Of a DNA stretch of 64,000 bases, positions 22,223 to 35,610 are shown piece by piece. Made by a program: the position numbers and the translations under genes. The stretch covers positions 1,054,001 through 1,118,000 of the forward strand of contig JAQFWX010000005.1 of assembly GCA_027605045.1 (NCBI GenBank), given 5' to 3'. A model generated the notes under the pieces. The model ran no database searches. It was not told the DNA's origin and saw only the letters and a list, made by a program, of their open reading frames with translations. The stretch's first letter is position 1. Each line of letters begins with the position of its first letter. The DNA is from Phallus indusiatus (lineage: Eukaryota > Basidiomycota > Agaricomycetes > Phallales > Phallaceae).

Positions 22223-25220
22223 ATGAAAGCAAATTTCAAGGTAATGAGGAGAAACATTTCAGCGACTTATTTATAATAATGTATCTGTGTTTAGTTCTCC
22301 AATCTTTGTGGGACTGTGTATACCCAAGGGAATGTACTTTTCACTGCTGACGGACACAGTATTCTAAGCCCTGTCGGAAACAGGGTTTCTGTGTTCGACC
22401 TTGTCGCGTAAGAGATGTTCATAGCGGCGGGCATTTGGGTCCTATTCTAACTTATACATTTAGGAATAAATCCAGGACACTACCTTTCCAAACCCGCCGG
22501 AACATTGCTGCGATTGCACTCAGTCCCGATGGTAGCGTTCTCATAAGTGTAGATGACGGTTCGTTTTAAAGCTTACTCCCTGTATAGGACGCTAACTGGA
22601 TTACTCAGGGGGAAGAGCTTTACTTGTAAATTTTAAACGTGGCACTGTATTACATCATTTCAACTTCAAGGAAAAGGTCAACGCGATCGCATTCTCTCCT
22701 GATGGAAAGTATGTTCACTTCAGATAAAACTATCAATGTGAGAACCAGACTGAAAATTTTTTTTCGAGGTTTATTGCAGTGACTCATGGGAACCACGCAC
22801 AGGTGTGGCGTACTCCAAACCATCTGGTGCGGGAGTTCGCACCTTTCGTACTTCACCGAGAATACACTGGTCATCACGACGAAGTAGTAAGTATAGAATG
22901 GTCTCCCGACTCAAGGTAAAGAAATCATATCTTATCTAAAACTCACCGTCTGATATATCTTACCGTAGATTCTTCATTACCACCTCCCGAGATATGACGG
23001 GACGGCTATTCAGTCTGAATCCAATAGAAGGATTTCGGCCTAAAACCTTCGCTGGGCACAGAGATGGTATCTTGCATGCATATTTCTCGGCCGATGCTAA
23101 GACAGTAGGTAGGATGCCCTTCTTTTTGCGGACCTTTCTGAGCATGTGTAGATATATACTGTCAGCCGTGATGGTGCTGTGTTTACCTGGCGTAACAAGG
23201 CGGATAACACGGACGACACGGATGACACAGATACTGATTTGGAAGAGAAGGATGTCTCTGTGTCTCCAGAAAACGCTGTTGGCATGTCACGATGGGGAAT
23301 TAGTGAACGGCATTATTTCAACCTCCCGAACACGAAAGTTGTTTGCAGCACGTTCCATCGACCAACCAATATGCTAGTAATTGGATTCTCGACCGGGGTT
23401 TTTGGACTTTGGGAAATGCCTCATTTTACAAACATCTATACTCTAAGCGTATCTCAAGAAAAAGTTTCCAGCGTGGCCATTAATCTTACAGGAGAGTGGA
23501 TAGCGTTTGGTGCAAGCAAGCTTGGACAGCTTTTAGTCTGGGAATGGCAATCAGAGTCGTATGTACTGAAGCAACAAGGGCACTATTTTGACATGAATAC
23601 TCTGGCATACTCTTCTGATGGCCAGAATATAGTAACAGGAGGCGACGATGGAAAAGTGAAGGTCTGGAACACCACGTCAGGATTATGCTTCGTTACATTC
23701 ACGGATCATGCTTCTGCCATCTCCGCTGTGGAATATGCTAAGCAAGGTCAAGTCGTTTTTTCTGCCTCCTTAGATGGAACAGTACGCGCTTTCGATATGG
23801 TTCGATACCGGAATTTCAGGACATTTACTTCGCCGACTCCTGTCCAATTTTCTTCTTTGGCCGTGGATCCTAGTGCGGAAGTTGTTGCTGCCGGCTCTAA
23901 CGATAGCTTCGAAATTTTCATGTGGTCTGTCCAAACCGGCAAACTTTTGGACGTACTTGCTGGTCATGAAGGGCCGGTTAGTGCTCTCACTTTTTCATCT
24001 GCTAGCAATCTTCTTGCTAGCGGCTCTTGGGATAAGACTATTCGGCTATGGTCGGTCTTTGGAAGGTCTCGGGCTACCGAACCATTTTCTCTCAACGCTG
24101 ATGTTCTTGCGTTGGCTTTCCGTCCAGATGGACGTGAATTAGCGGCTTCCACGCTGGACGGGCAAATTAGCTTTTGGAATGTTGTTGATGGTACGCAGAC
24201 GAGTCTTATCGAGGGAAGGAAGGATATTTCGGGCGGTCGGAGGGTCGACGATCGGATAACTGCTGCGAACAATGCCTCTGGAAAGTCTTTCACAAGTCTT
24301 GCATATACAGCCGACGGAAGTTGTATAATCGCGGGTGGAAATAGCAAATACGTCGTTATTTACGATGTTCGTGAAGGGGTCATGGTCAAGAAGTTCCAAA
24401 TATCCGAAAATCTTTCGTTGGACGGAACGGAAGAATTCCTCGACTCTCGACGGATAACTGATGTGGGTAATCTGGATTTGGTTGATGATCGTGGAGAGGA
24501 AAGCGATCTTGAAGACCGTCTAGACAGATCTCTTCCCGGGGCTCAACGAGGGGATTTGTCCAAGCGGAAGTATCGCCAAGAGGTACGGACTAAATGCGTT
24601 CGTTTCTCACCTACTGGGAGAAGCTGGGCTGCAGCTTCGACGGAAGGATTGCTCATATATTCTCTTGATGAAACAATCATGTTCGATCCGTTCGATCTTG
24701 ATCTTGAGCTCACTCCTCAGTCTTTGTTGACCCTGTTAACCGGCGGCGAGCTCTTAAAAGCTTTGGTGATGGCCTTCAGGCTGAATGAAAAATACCTCAT
24801 TCAAAAGGTGTACGAGTCAGTTCCTCGAGAGAATATCCGTCTTTTGACCAGTCAAATACCACCGACATACATCCCTCCCCTCCTCCAATTTATTTCTTCA
24901 CACATGGACAAGAGCCCCCACATTGAATTCGATTTATTATGGGTCAATGCGATTTTAACCGCACATGGAAGATATCTCTCCGAAAGGTCGATTCAGCTCG
25001 CTAGCATATTTCGAGCCGTTCAAAGAGGATTATTAGCCTACCAAAATACAGTATCCCAGACGTAAGTTCGGTGGTTCTTCAAAAGGTACCAGTTGGCTGA
25101 CTAGTCGTAATTAGGTGCGCAGAAAATAATGCAACCATTGCATACATATTAGATCAACAGAAACTTAGACAGGAGATGGAATCTTTAGAGGTTGCAGATG
25201 TAGATAAAATGCAGATTTAA
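22223..25220 (+). CDS. PWP2: PWP2, U3 snoRNP WD40 protein of 18S rRNA processing
   Basis: This is periodic tryptophan protein 2, a nucleolar subunit of the UTP-B module of the small-subunit processome, needed for early 18S rRNA maturation. The short first exon (MKANFK, ATG at 22223) is followed by FSNLCGTVYTQGNVLFT. WD repeats run through the whole first two thirds, with typical blades such as HHDEVVSIEWSPDSRFF, VSRDGAVFTWRNKAD, VTGGDDGKVKVWNTTSG and LASGSWDKTIRLWSVFG. The C-terminal PWP2 domain contains DPFDLDLELTPQSLL and the helical end QQKLRQEMESLEVADVDKM. Total length is roughly 880 residues, as expected. Introns are short and in phase, the last one near 25062. Between blades there is an Asp/Thr run from a GACGACACG-like repeat near 23200-23240. 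No defects were seen. It converges with the small membrane protein (stops 85 bp apart). Confidence 0.92.
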
Positions 25221-25305
25221 AAGTACATTAAGCACGATTTATAATAAAAAAGTACTCTTATTATGAATCAGAAAGGACGGCTCTATTTGGGCGAAACCAT
25301 CGTAT

Positions 25306-25679
25306 TCACTGCTTTGCAGCCGCTCGATAGGTTTCGTCTGGTGGAGGTCTTTTGGTATAATTATGTGTGTTGTCCTTGTTCGCTGGTTGAGGTGCGGGTT
25401 GGCCCTCATGCTCAACCTGGATCCTTTGCTTCCCTGGGTAAAAACTAAGCGACGCAATAGAAAACAATGAAATATAATGATCACAATCTTTGATATCGGG
25501 AGGTCTTATACCCTGTGCAGCCTGTTGATCTCTGCGGTCGTCGATGGTTCTTCTTGCAAAATAATAACTAACACCAGCGCCGACAATTAACGCACCCCAA
25601 CCTAAGACCTAAGAGGAAAAAGTCCAGAAAACGAGACTAGCACACATTTTTGACTTACTGTGGATCTTCCGCTATTCAT
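25306..25679 (-). CDS. Small single-pass membrane protein (about 80 aa)
   Basis: Three exons give a protein of about 80 residues. Exon 1 encodes only MNSGRST; exon 2 carries one hydrophobic helix, GWGALIVGAGVSYYFA, followed at once by a basic stretch RRTIDDRRDQQ; exon 3 is polar and Pro/Gln-rich and ends DETYRAAAKQ. The splice sites (GTAAGT/TTAG and GTATAAG/CCCAG) keep the frame. Many fungi have a small protein of this design with a GWG helix, possibly the DUF4748 group, but I am not certain of that name. A short N-terminus, one helix and positive charges behind it would fit a mitochondrial or ER membrane anchor. Function unknown. Confidence 0.6.
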
Positions 25680-25895
25680 AAAGTTTTGTTCGTCGCTTGA
25701 TGTAACAGTTTCAAGTTAGAGTTTGAGTGAGCTTGCCGTGACGGAATTGCGCTTCTGACGTCAAGGATCGGGTCTTTTGTTACCCAGTGGCATTACAAAT
25801 TGACATTCAAACTTAGACATAAAATGGTATATTTCGAACAGCTATGCATGAAATGATATTATACGAAATGATAATGAGTATAAAATTATTGTCCT

Positions 25896-27721
25896 CCTTG
25901 AGCTTGGAAAACTTCAAAGTATGCCGTGTATTCATCAGCAGTCATCATATCATGATGTTCTTCATTAATCTCGGAAAACTTCATAGGCTTTCCGGAAACT
26001 AATCATTTTGTCAAAACTATGAGTACGAGTATATGATATATCGCCTTACCATAAACTATTGGATCATTCCCGGTCTTGGATACGAATCCTACATCCTCGG
26101 CGAGAGCCATTTCACCACCTCCATTAAATGTGAATTGTCCAGAATCTTCTCGCGATCGTTTGCCATTCACGTTAACTTGGCTTTGTCCCCAATCTGCATT
26201 ATAAGGAGTTCCAGGTAGTGAAGCAGGCGTGAGAGGAGGGTATGATGGTGCCCGTCCGTTTAAGTAATTGAGATCTGGCTTCTTTTCTTCCACTTCAACA
26301 TTTAACGACGGCCAAGCGGGTGGGGTGTTGGCAACGGATGCGGCTGGCTGTAAAGACGCATAGTACGCATCATAATCTTTGTGGATGTTAATGAACAATA
26401 TCGAGGGAAAATATGAACTTGAGCTCACAATTGGACTGTTTGTTAATTGTGGGTTTGACGTCTTGTTCAACTTTGACTTCAGGTTCGTTTAGAGAGACAT
26501 TAAGGGGGGCCTTGCCAAGACCACTAAGGATTGCTGCATTTGAATTTGCGGTAGACTTGGTAGTTGTAACAGGCCGAGCATTCGGATTAGTCAATGACTC
26601 TAGAATGGCCGCGTTTGAACCAGAGGATGTAACGGGAGATTTTTGTTGTGCTGCTACTTGGGAAGCAGCCGCATGTCCGAGAGCCGTTAATTCACCAGAT
26701 ATGGTGGATTTAGTATGCCAGGAAGGCATGATGTTTTGTTGTCTGCGAAGGCATGATGACCACGCGTTGAGGTAACAAGTATAATCGCAAACCTTTTTGC
26801 TTCAGCCTCCCTGTCTCTTTCTTCACGCCTAGTTGCTTCATCTTTATCCGCGGTCATTATGATTTCCATATTGTCCTCCTTCTTTTCAGCACCTCCTTTG
26901 GCTCCTTCGCGTTCAGCCGCACGCTTAGCTTCTTCTGATGGGTTCTTTCGTAGCCATTCTTGGACATCGAAAGCTGGTAAAACCATTTCTTCCGTTTTCC
27001 GAAGACTTTCACGAATGAATCGCATTTGATGATTAAATCTTTGCATGCGATCTTGACTGCCTCTTACGCTCTCGGCATTCTCGTTTTCAATGACTTCCGC
27101 TTTACAATCTTCACATACAAACGTCCCCCGAGTAAAGTCCATAAGACGATCTGACTCCAATGGGGTATATGATCGTTTACACTGAGGGCAAATGTACCCT
27201 TTATTGTCAAGTTCCTGAAGGAATTCATTGTTAGCTTAGGAATGTTGAACTTGACGCTGAAACCAACATTACGAAGCTTAGAATCAATAATTCGACGCAT
27301 TTCGGATACACGCCATTTGAGGACATTGCAAAAATGCTGGTAATCAATATAGTAGTATTGACGAGCTTGCGCTCTGGTGGCACCTTCTTTGAGTTCATTC
27401 TGTCGAAAACTGGAGTAGAAATCAGTCTTCTCCGCTGAGTGAAACTAGAACCATATCACCTACACTTTTACTAGCTTGTCCGCATACAACACAGCCATGA
27501 TCTTGGATAACTCCTTCAGTTGAAGACCCAGTCTGCCTGCTAAATCATCTTCTTTTAAGCTGGAAAGTAGATTAGAAAGAAATAACGAGCAGGTAAACAC
27601 AACGTTACACGCGATGGCGAACGAGCTGATCCAAAACAATTGTATATTTGGGCTCATAAAATCCACGAGCAGCGCGTTGCACCAGAAGCTTGAGGACTTC
27701 TTTATCTTCTTTTTGAGACAT
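25896..27721 (-). CDS. TFA1: Transcription initiation factor TFIIE, alpha subunit
   Basis: TFIIE-alpha joins the RNA polymerase II pre-initiation complex in the nucleus and recruits and stimulates TFIIH. The start at 27721 opens MSQKEDKEVLKLLVQRAARG, and the winged-helix domain follows (LKEDDLAGRLGLQLKELSKI, QYYYIDYQHFCNVLKWRV). A zinc ribbon is complete: CPQCKRSY and, 20 residues later, CEDCKAE. The C-terminal half has a charged coiled region (REERDREAEAKR), a Ser/Ala/Asn-rich stretch with two NAAIL repeats, and ends in an acidic tail with FSEINEEHHDMMTADEY, the type of segment that contacts TFIIH. Introns are short and all junctions checked keep phase; the last intron starts just after DPIVYG. 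No defects were seen. Confidence 0.9.
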
Positions 27722-28578
27722 TCTTCGACTCGAAAATAACAATTAACGGACCCAGCACGCGTGAGTCGCTCTCGGTGTTGAGGGAGTTACATATAAATGA
27801 TATGCTAAGCGCCCGGTCGGCGTCCATTTATGGCCCGTTGGCGTTGGTTGTCCTACATCACGATCAACTTGAAGGAACTGTGGACTGAATCAGAATATCG
27901 TGAAGGTGGACAAAAATTATAATTACACGGGGAGAAATTTGGCCCTAGTATGGACTAAATGAGTATCGTATTGAATAAGCACGCCGATGTCGATGACTCG
28001 TGCCAACCACACTGGAAGAATTGATTTATTCAATATTAGTTTCCTCTTAGTATAGATGACTAGGAGCAGTAGTTTAGACTGATGTAACTGTAATATTTCC
28101 AGTTGAGGAAACTACTCTCGACTGAAAGGATATTATATACATATACAGCTAAACTACGCATATACTGATCAGTCCCTCAATAGCGATCATCATGAGTTGG
28201 CATCGCTACGTCAAGTATCAGATTAGGTTTGCCGTAGCAGATTCGAGAAAGGTTCATTGAATACCGCCTGCTCGGAGATGCGTTCCATTCGCGAGTATGA
28301 ATCGCCTCGTGTTAACGCTAAGCCACGCTTCCGGGGTTGAGTTTAACTAAGAGGTTCAAGGCTTCATGTGTAATAAAACCCTCGTGAACACCCTTGGCGA
28401 CGCTCTGCATAAGTCTATTGGTCGCCACAGCGTGACGAGCATACCAAAGCGTTAAGTACTCAATAGTGACGTACCTTACATAACTCAACTCGTTTCTCCT
28501 TAGCGGGACGATACGACCAACATACATAGGACTGAGACGTTTCACGACAGAGGTGGCAGTGGTTTGGTAAACTAGGTT
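27722..28578. promoter_or_regulatory. Divergent promoter region between TFIIE-alpha and ATG11
   Basis: About 860 bases separate two divergent start codons. No coding frame is supported here; the minus-strand frame at 28318-28545 (about 75 codons) has no motif. Both core promoters must lie in this interval, but I cannot mark individual elements. Confidence 0.45.
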
Positions 28579-31500
28579 ATGCGCATTTATAGGGCAGAGG
28601 AGGGAGAATTGTTTCAGGCATGGTCCTTTCTCTCACTTTACCGTGGCTGCCTCCTGAACGACCTTTGTGTAGGTAAACAAAACACTCCAGGATCTTGAAC
28701 GGTACGTGTCCCAATTGATAGCTCTTTCTAAAGCTGATAGTATACAGATATGAAAGTTTGAATAATTTCCTCCACGAAATCACTGGCGTCGACGAAGCAG
28801 CGATACTCGCGTATCTCTCAGACGGACAAAGGCTCAGGGATGATAACTTAAGAGAGCTGGCCGGCGTCCCAGACCAGGCAAGCCTATCTCTTATATTTAG
28901 AGGGGGAAAAAACTTAAATGAACACCCAAGGCTATATTTGTTTTTAATAGACATTATCTAGATTATGAATTGGAAGAGCTCTTGTCGAAGCTGCACGTAC
29001 GTCCTCCGTTCCAGACAATGGATACTAGTATGTCCCATGTGGTCGCTCCTCTCCCGGTCTTATGAATTGTTCTTATGTCCTCTCAGTTTCACCTTTGAAT
29101 ATCGACAGAGTGGCTAGCATAGCCGCAAAGCACTACGACACCATAACGCGCTTGTCGGGCTCTGTCCGAGTGCAACATGATGCACTAAGAATTGCGTCCA
29201 ATTCTCTGGATCTTCATGTCTTATCCATATCCGATGTCTACGAAAGCTTAGCTGCGTCCTCTCGTCACGAACTTGAAAGACAATCTATTTTACTTAATGG
29301 CTTGGAGTTCGATCTGGAAATCATTGGCAAGATTTGTATTCATAAGGATTTTCTTTCCCCCTCTGTTAGGAGGGCCGTTGAAGCAGGAGAGAAAGCGCGA
29401 ACATTAGGCGATTATGTATCTAACGTCAAAATGCGCCAAGTTGGCGAAGCGTGCACGCGAATTCATCGTATGTCTTTTGCCAGGTTCGCTCGATAAATGT
29501 CCTGACACTTTCCTGTAACAGTTGAACTTCAAAAGAGATTTGGGGCTGTTGAGGATAGCATGACACGGTTATCAGCTGGAGCAAACGATGTGAGGTCTTC
29601 ATTCGTAAACTCGGGGTATGATTCTTCGGTCGAAGTTTTGGGATATTGGCTAATGCAACCACAGCCTGGTTTATGCCACCGAGCTTTGTTCTAAACGTGC
29701 TCAGGAGGCTTTAGGTCGAATCAGTGAAATCAGGGACAACGGGCAAGGTAACGTCACATGTTCTTGACGTTAAACTCTAAACCTGATTCTGCTAGATCAA
29801 ACCATTATCGAATCCGAGATTCTTGATGGTAATTCAAATTTGTCCTTGCTGTATTTACGGATTTGACGTATGTGTGGACAGAGTTAACCCAACTCGATAA
29901 GATCCTTCGGGATGAGGTGCAGCTGATATGCGAAATCAAGGTATCACATGTCAAACCATATTTTTTGAAGTTGCTCACATTTTCATACAGAACAAATCCA
30001 CAGCTTTATGCATCCATTCTTTGCGCCATATCTCACAATTAAACAATGATTTAGTCTCACTACCACAAATGCTCAGTAGCCTGCAAACAGACTTTCGTGT
30101 CAAAACGAACTTTACGCATATTGAAAGATTGCACAAGATGCTATATGCATACGGTGCAACTCTTGTGGAGATTGTGCGACGAAAGGAATTTTGTTCGTCT
30201 TTTTGGATTCATCACTTCAATGAGATTCTTATTTCATGTCAACAGCCCGCTTCTTCTCTTTACGAGCATCAATGATTGCTGAGATTATGGCCAAGTTATC
30301 GTACGTAATTACATGTAATCATGCAAATGCCTCTACTAATTTGTCTCTACAGAGCTAACGAGCGCAAGCAGCGGCAAATTTATCGTGGAGAGGTTTTGGG
30401 ACAACTACCTTTTGATTTGAAGAACATGGATGATCCAGTCCCTGCGATGGAGATTACATCTACGGGTACTATCGTACAGGGCTACTCGATAGAAAGAACC
30501 GACATCATGAGCAAGTGACATCCTGATGTTTGTTTTTAGCGTTGTAACTCATTTTTCATGTTCAGAGTTTTTAGAAGAATTTGACAAATTGGAACAGTCT
30601 CTTATTGGCGAATTAAGTGATCACATTAATAATAATACCCTGTCAGAGGCAAGGTCTCGTATAGAGAAGCTTATTATGCGTATGGATAATTTGGAGATGA
30701 CCTTTGATAAGATGGCTGAGAAAACCAGTGGGTTTTATTCTCTCGCTAAACATCGGGTTTCCGATTCTCACCTATTATCTTGACAGTATTCTCTTCCTCC
30801 CGGCTATTGCTGCAGTCCAAACAGACAACAGAGCATACCGATGGCGAATTCCAAGAACTAGTCAACCAATTTCACGACCTCCAAGATGCGAAAACTGAGC
30901 TAGAACGTCATTTCGAAGATGAACGACATGGACTTCGAAGAGAAATCGACCAATTACAAGCCGAACTTCGCGAAGCTCACGCTCACGCTGCCCGGGAAGG
31001 ACATTTGGTCTCGGAATTGGAGGATCAACTAGAGCAGTTGCAGCAGAGGTGTGAAGAGATGACACGGCAATTCCGTGATATGGAAACTAGAGAAAGCCAG
31101 CTTAAAACCCAACTGGAGGACCACCGTAACTCAATTGCTGATGTCGAAGCAAATCGCGCCGCTCAAAGGGACGTAGAGGAACAACTCAGGCAGGAGCTTC
31201 TCATATCCAAGAATGAGGCACAACAGAACAAGAAATTGGAAATTGAGGCCTCTTCTCAATTAATGCAATTGCTGTCGGAGAAAGAGCTGATTTCTCGACA
31301 ACTGGAAGAATCTCTAAATCGTGAAAAGAAGTTGAACGAAGAACAAGCGAGTGCACTAGCCGAAATAGAGCGTCTCAAGAAACAACGATCTGAAGACGCC
31401 CAGGAGAACGAGGATAAACTTCGGGCACAAGTCTCGGAATCAGATCGAATCCTGCGCGATGTACTAGCGGAAGCCGACGGAGATCGGGCAGTCTTAGAGC

Positions 31501-33847
31501 ATCAATGTTTTGAGCTAGCTGCCAAATTCCAGAAGCTTCAAAAGGAATATGAAGGAGCCCTAATGGAGAAAGAAGCTTTGAGCACGAACATCAGCGGACT
31601 TGAAGGAGATCTCCAACGCACAAGCCGCGAATTGGATACGGCGCGTCAAACTGAGCAAACCCTTCGAATCGAATTGAACAGTGCCAAAGAAGATCTAATA
31701 TCCTATAGATTGCGTTTGGAACGGTCCGAAGACACATCGAAGGAGCTTCTTCGTCTGGCCACATCATTTAGGGATGCCCATTGTAAAGCCTACTCCGCCG
31801 CTACCCAATCGCTCACGTCATCTTCGAAATCCACCGCTAATCTAGCTGACTCAGTTGCTCTTGTGAAGCCTTTTGTTGAGCCAGTTATTACTAATCCTAA
31901 CGATATTGCGGGCACTTTACAAGTCCTATCCCAATTCGATACCGGGCCTTTGGCAGATGCGGTCGCAAAGTTAGGCACGACCATTCGCAAATGGCAAAAA
32001 CAATGCAAGGAGTACCGTGATCGAGCGAAAGGGAAAATAACATTCCGTAACTTTGCCAAAGGCGATCTGGCACTGTTCTTACCCACTAGGAATTCGGTTT
32101 CCAAACCATGGGCGGCCTTCAACGGTACGCTTCATTGCCTGCGGATTTCCACGATGGTAGTTAACATTGTTCATTTCGATTTTAGTCTCGTTCCCGCATT
32201 ACTTTCTCAATGTTAACGGTCACCTAAGCGAGCAGCTTAAGACGCGTGAATGGATTGTGGCGAGAATAACTTCCATTACAGAGCAGATTGTTGACATTCG
32301 AGTAAGGAGTTTGCCAAGGAATAAAAGTAGTATTTTAAGCCAATTAACATTGATATTTTATTCAGGATCCATCAACGAACCCATATGGGCTAAGTGATGG
32401 GATTAAATTTTACATGATCCAGGTAGAAGATTGGACGCAATCCAGTCTGAGGAGAAAGTCAGCTCCACCGCAGCTAGGATCAGAAAATGCGGAATCTCAC
32501 ACTGAAGCTCAAGCCCAAGGCGACACTGTTCAAGATGGTGGTTTTTCGGAAACTAATCCGAAAGCTAGTGCTAGCTCTCCTCCGGCTTCACCTCCCTTCT
32601 CAGATGTGCTCTCGTCAGCCAGAGCTGTTTCGGTTTCTGAAAATCTCTTAGGAAACTCCCGACAGACCAGCCTTGATCAGACAATACACGGACCTCCATC
32701 TTCTTCATCCTTTTTGGCGCGCCTACTCGTGCCGAATGGCACGACGGTGCCACCGCTGCCAGAGGAGGCACTAGAGAGGTCATCACCTTCGCCGCCCCGT
32801 GCGGCGACACCACCAATTTCTGCTCCGCTTGTCAGACGCTCGTCTTCACCATTGGCACGTGTAATTTCAAGAGCGGTTTCTCCTATCCTTGGGTCAACAG
32901 CGGCGGCACCAGCACACCCACCCTCACCATTGCGCAGTTCCACATCTCCTTCACCGAGCTTGCTACCAAAGCCCGAACTATTGTCTTCTTCTCCTGCACA
33001 AGTGAGCTTTGTCACCGAAGCAAATACCACCTCAGCTCACCGGAGATCTTCTTCACTCGTGAGAGCTTCATCTCCGCTGGTGTCATCGTCCAGATTGCGT
33101 CCATCGCCTGTTCTCTCGACCCCACCTCGTTCACGGCCTTCGTCTCCATTAGCTAGTCCTACTCACGCTCGTGCTCATGTCATATCAGGCTCTCCCTTTG
33201 CTGCAAGGACGTCATTACCTTCCCCTCTCGTTACCACGGTCCCTCTTGCTGCAGAAACCCCACCCCCTTCTGGAACAGCACTTCCTGTTGCATTTGAGCC
33301 GTCGTCTGTAGCCTCTCGGTCCTCGTCCAAGTTAGGAAACACAGCTCACTCGGGATCACGCCGCTCCTCTTCGTCTTCGAAACCTTCCACGTCAAGCTTA
33401 TTTTCAGCTGGGCGTAGTCCTCTCACTATGACTGCTGTCGGCAGTGGGAGCGCTCCAAAAGCACCAGCAACCACTGCTTTAAGTCATGCATCTCAATTTA
33501 TTGGCGAAATTTCTCAAGAAGAGACAAATAAGTCGAGTTCTTCGCTGGGAAAGAAGGGAAAGAGTTCAACATCGACTGCGCGAAATTCTTCTCGTCACTC
33601 ATCCAGCGGCAGGGTGAGCGGTGCCGGTACCAGGCAATCTGGAAGCCCTACGGAAGTGGCCGGTCAGCAGGGTAGTATTTCCAATAATGGCAGTTGGAGT
33701 CTAAAGAGGAAAATTAAAAGGTCATCTGGTGACGCGGACAGTACCAATTTAAGCGGGAACGTCAGTAGTAATAATATCAGGCAGGGTGCAAGTGATATTC
33801 TGAAGAGGTATGATGATATCCTGCCTCACGAGAGAGGAGGTCGATGA
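28579..33847 (+). CDS. ATG11: ATG11-like selective autophagy scaffold
   Basis: ATG11 (FIP200/RB1CC1-related) is a cytosolic coiled-coil scaffold that gathers the Atg1 kinase and cargo receptors at the site where selective autophagosomes form. The ubiquitin-like N-terminus reads MRIYRAEEGELFQ, then NNFLHEITGVDEAAILAYLS, then IFVFNRHYLDYELEELLSKL, all matching the family order. A helical region follows (ASIAAKHYDTITRLSGSV, ANERKQRQIYRGEVLGQLPF), then a long coiled coil (about 30830-31760). The C-terminal claw-like domain is present: FAKGDLALFLPTRNS, HYFLNVNGHLSEQL and GIKFYMIQVEDW. After it comes an unusual tail of about 460 residues, very rich in Ser and Pro, to the stop at 33847. About 13 short introns keep phase, but three of them (starting 28618, 28878 and 30511) need GC rather than GT at the 5' end. 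Total is roughly 1,500 residues. Confidence 0.85.
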
Positions 33848-35610
33848 ATTACTTATTCCGTATATTTGTTTTTTTTTTATCCCCGTTTTCCCTTGTTTGA
33901 GATGCTATCTATCTGCTGTATTTTTTTTCCTTCCCTACCTAAATTTTGCATCCCTGCTCTACGTTGCGCGCTGTTTTTGTCGTCACCTGCCCTTCATAAG
34001 TTTTCCCTTAAATTACGCATTCACTAGCATTTGGTTGGATAACCTCAATAACACTGGTATAAAAGTCGTGTGGTTACTACTGCTGCCCTTACCTGTTCTC
34101 TTGAAAGGATTTTCCGAACTAGTCCAAGTTGGATCGACTTCATCTAACTACATATATGCCCATATTCTGACAGGTACGTCTTGTTTCGGACATCGGATGT
34201 TAATCCCAATAAGGCAGGTGGAAGTGAGAAATTTTGAGTGGGGTGAACTCACGCGCTCGGGAAACACTAACATGATCATGTCGATGACATCAGGCTGAAG
34301 GCTGCCGAAGGGTTGCTCATGACACGGACACTTTACAGAGGTTTCAACAGTACGACTATCAAAGACCAAGACAAGACCCAAGACCAAAATTAAACACTAA
34401 GGTTTTAATTGTTCCGAAGTTTAATGTAGCAGTCTCCGACGTCGAGACAACCCGTAAAATTTTCAAATATGAACCGGTGATCAAGAAGAACGGCGACGGA
34501 GGCCACGTTCCATGAGTTCAATGTGGATACTGTATGATGGTACCTTTGAGAAATAAATAGGAACATCGGAAAAGAAATAGTTGAGGTACCGGAACTTTCG
34601 CTGAAAAGACTATATTGTGACTAGAGACGATGTTACCTCGGAAAAATGTATACCAAGAGAGGGCTATATTCTCCGAATAGAGAGAATGCAGGAAAAATTA
34701 AAATAATTTGTGGGTAAAAAATTACTTGTTCTGTGCGTTATGCAGGATGAACATTAAGAAGTTTCCCCGTAAAAATTGACGAATGGCTATGGGGGAAAGA
34801 GTGCGGGGGTGGGGATGTGGAGGCGGAGAAGACTGGGGGTAGTAATAGAGTTCATAGATAGATAGATAGAAGACATATACGCTCTCAATCGAGAAATGAA
34901 AAAAGAGAGAGACGACGTCAGCCTATCATTTAGATTATCACTATCTCTCGCACCGGTCCGCGATGTAAGGGCCTAGAGACTGCGTAAAGGGGGACAATAA
35001 CTGGTGGAAACAACTTCCGGAAGTCTTCTGACTCTCTCCACATTGTGCGCCGACCCCCCGGGAAGGGCGAGATTCCAGGTCCGATCAGCAATCGTGTCAC
35101 GCTCCGGACTCTAAAACCTTTTCCGCTCCGTGCTCTGGCTGATTCGGAGCGCGAAGCTCGAAGCTTCGCCAATTCAAAAAAACCATCAATGTGCATGGAG
35201 ACATGTGGCTATTTCGAGAACAATGAATGGATGGATGTGTTGAAAATTGATCATTCACAGATTCGAACGCTGGTGTGCCTCCGGGACAGCGAACAGCTCG
35301 ACACTCTGCAAGACGAACACGCGCTGAGATCGCTTTGCATGCCTAATTCCCTGTTTTGGAAGGAGAATATTGTTTTTCCCCTTGGGAATGCCTAAAAAGA
35401 TCAGTGCTCTATGTATTTACAAATGGCCAGGGTCACACGCAATGCTGGTCACGAGGGGGTACGGTCCATCTTAGCCAGACTCATGGTTTTCCCGGAGTCT
35501 CCCCGCCCAACCTGGGAGTCCGTTTATATACGACTCGAATTACATGTCTTCCTTTCTCCCAGGCCTTTCCTCCAAGTCTTATCCGACTCATCCAGTCAAA
35601 GTTTGCCAAC
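33848..35610. other. Intergenic with a short ATAG microsatellite
   Basis: No gene is supported. An ATAG tetranucleotide repeat of about four units lies at 34854-34870. A T-rich tract at 33867-33930 follows the ATG11 stop and probably belongs to its 3' untranslated region. Open frames around 34930-35400 on both strands have no motifs. The final part must contain the promoter of the sugar transporter. Confidence 0.5.
34854..34870. repeat. ATAG microsatellite
   Basis: Four ATAG units plus one base, in the intergenic stretch downstream of ATG11. Confidence 0.9.

Noticed and set aside
32571..33030. Minus-strand Gly/Ala/Glu-rich frames opposite the ATG11 tail
   Set aside because: They are mirror frames of the Ser/Pro-rich tail, not genes.
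33810..34298. 162-codon plus-strand frame after ATG11
   Set aside because: It starts inside ATG11 in another frame, then runs through a T-rich tract that produces Phe/Leu-rich sequence; no motif or intron pattern supports it.
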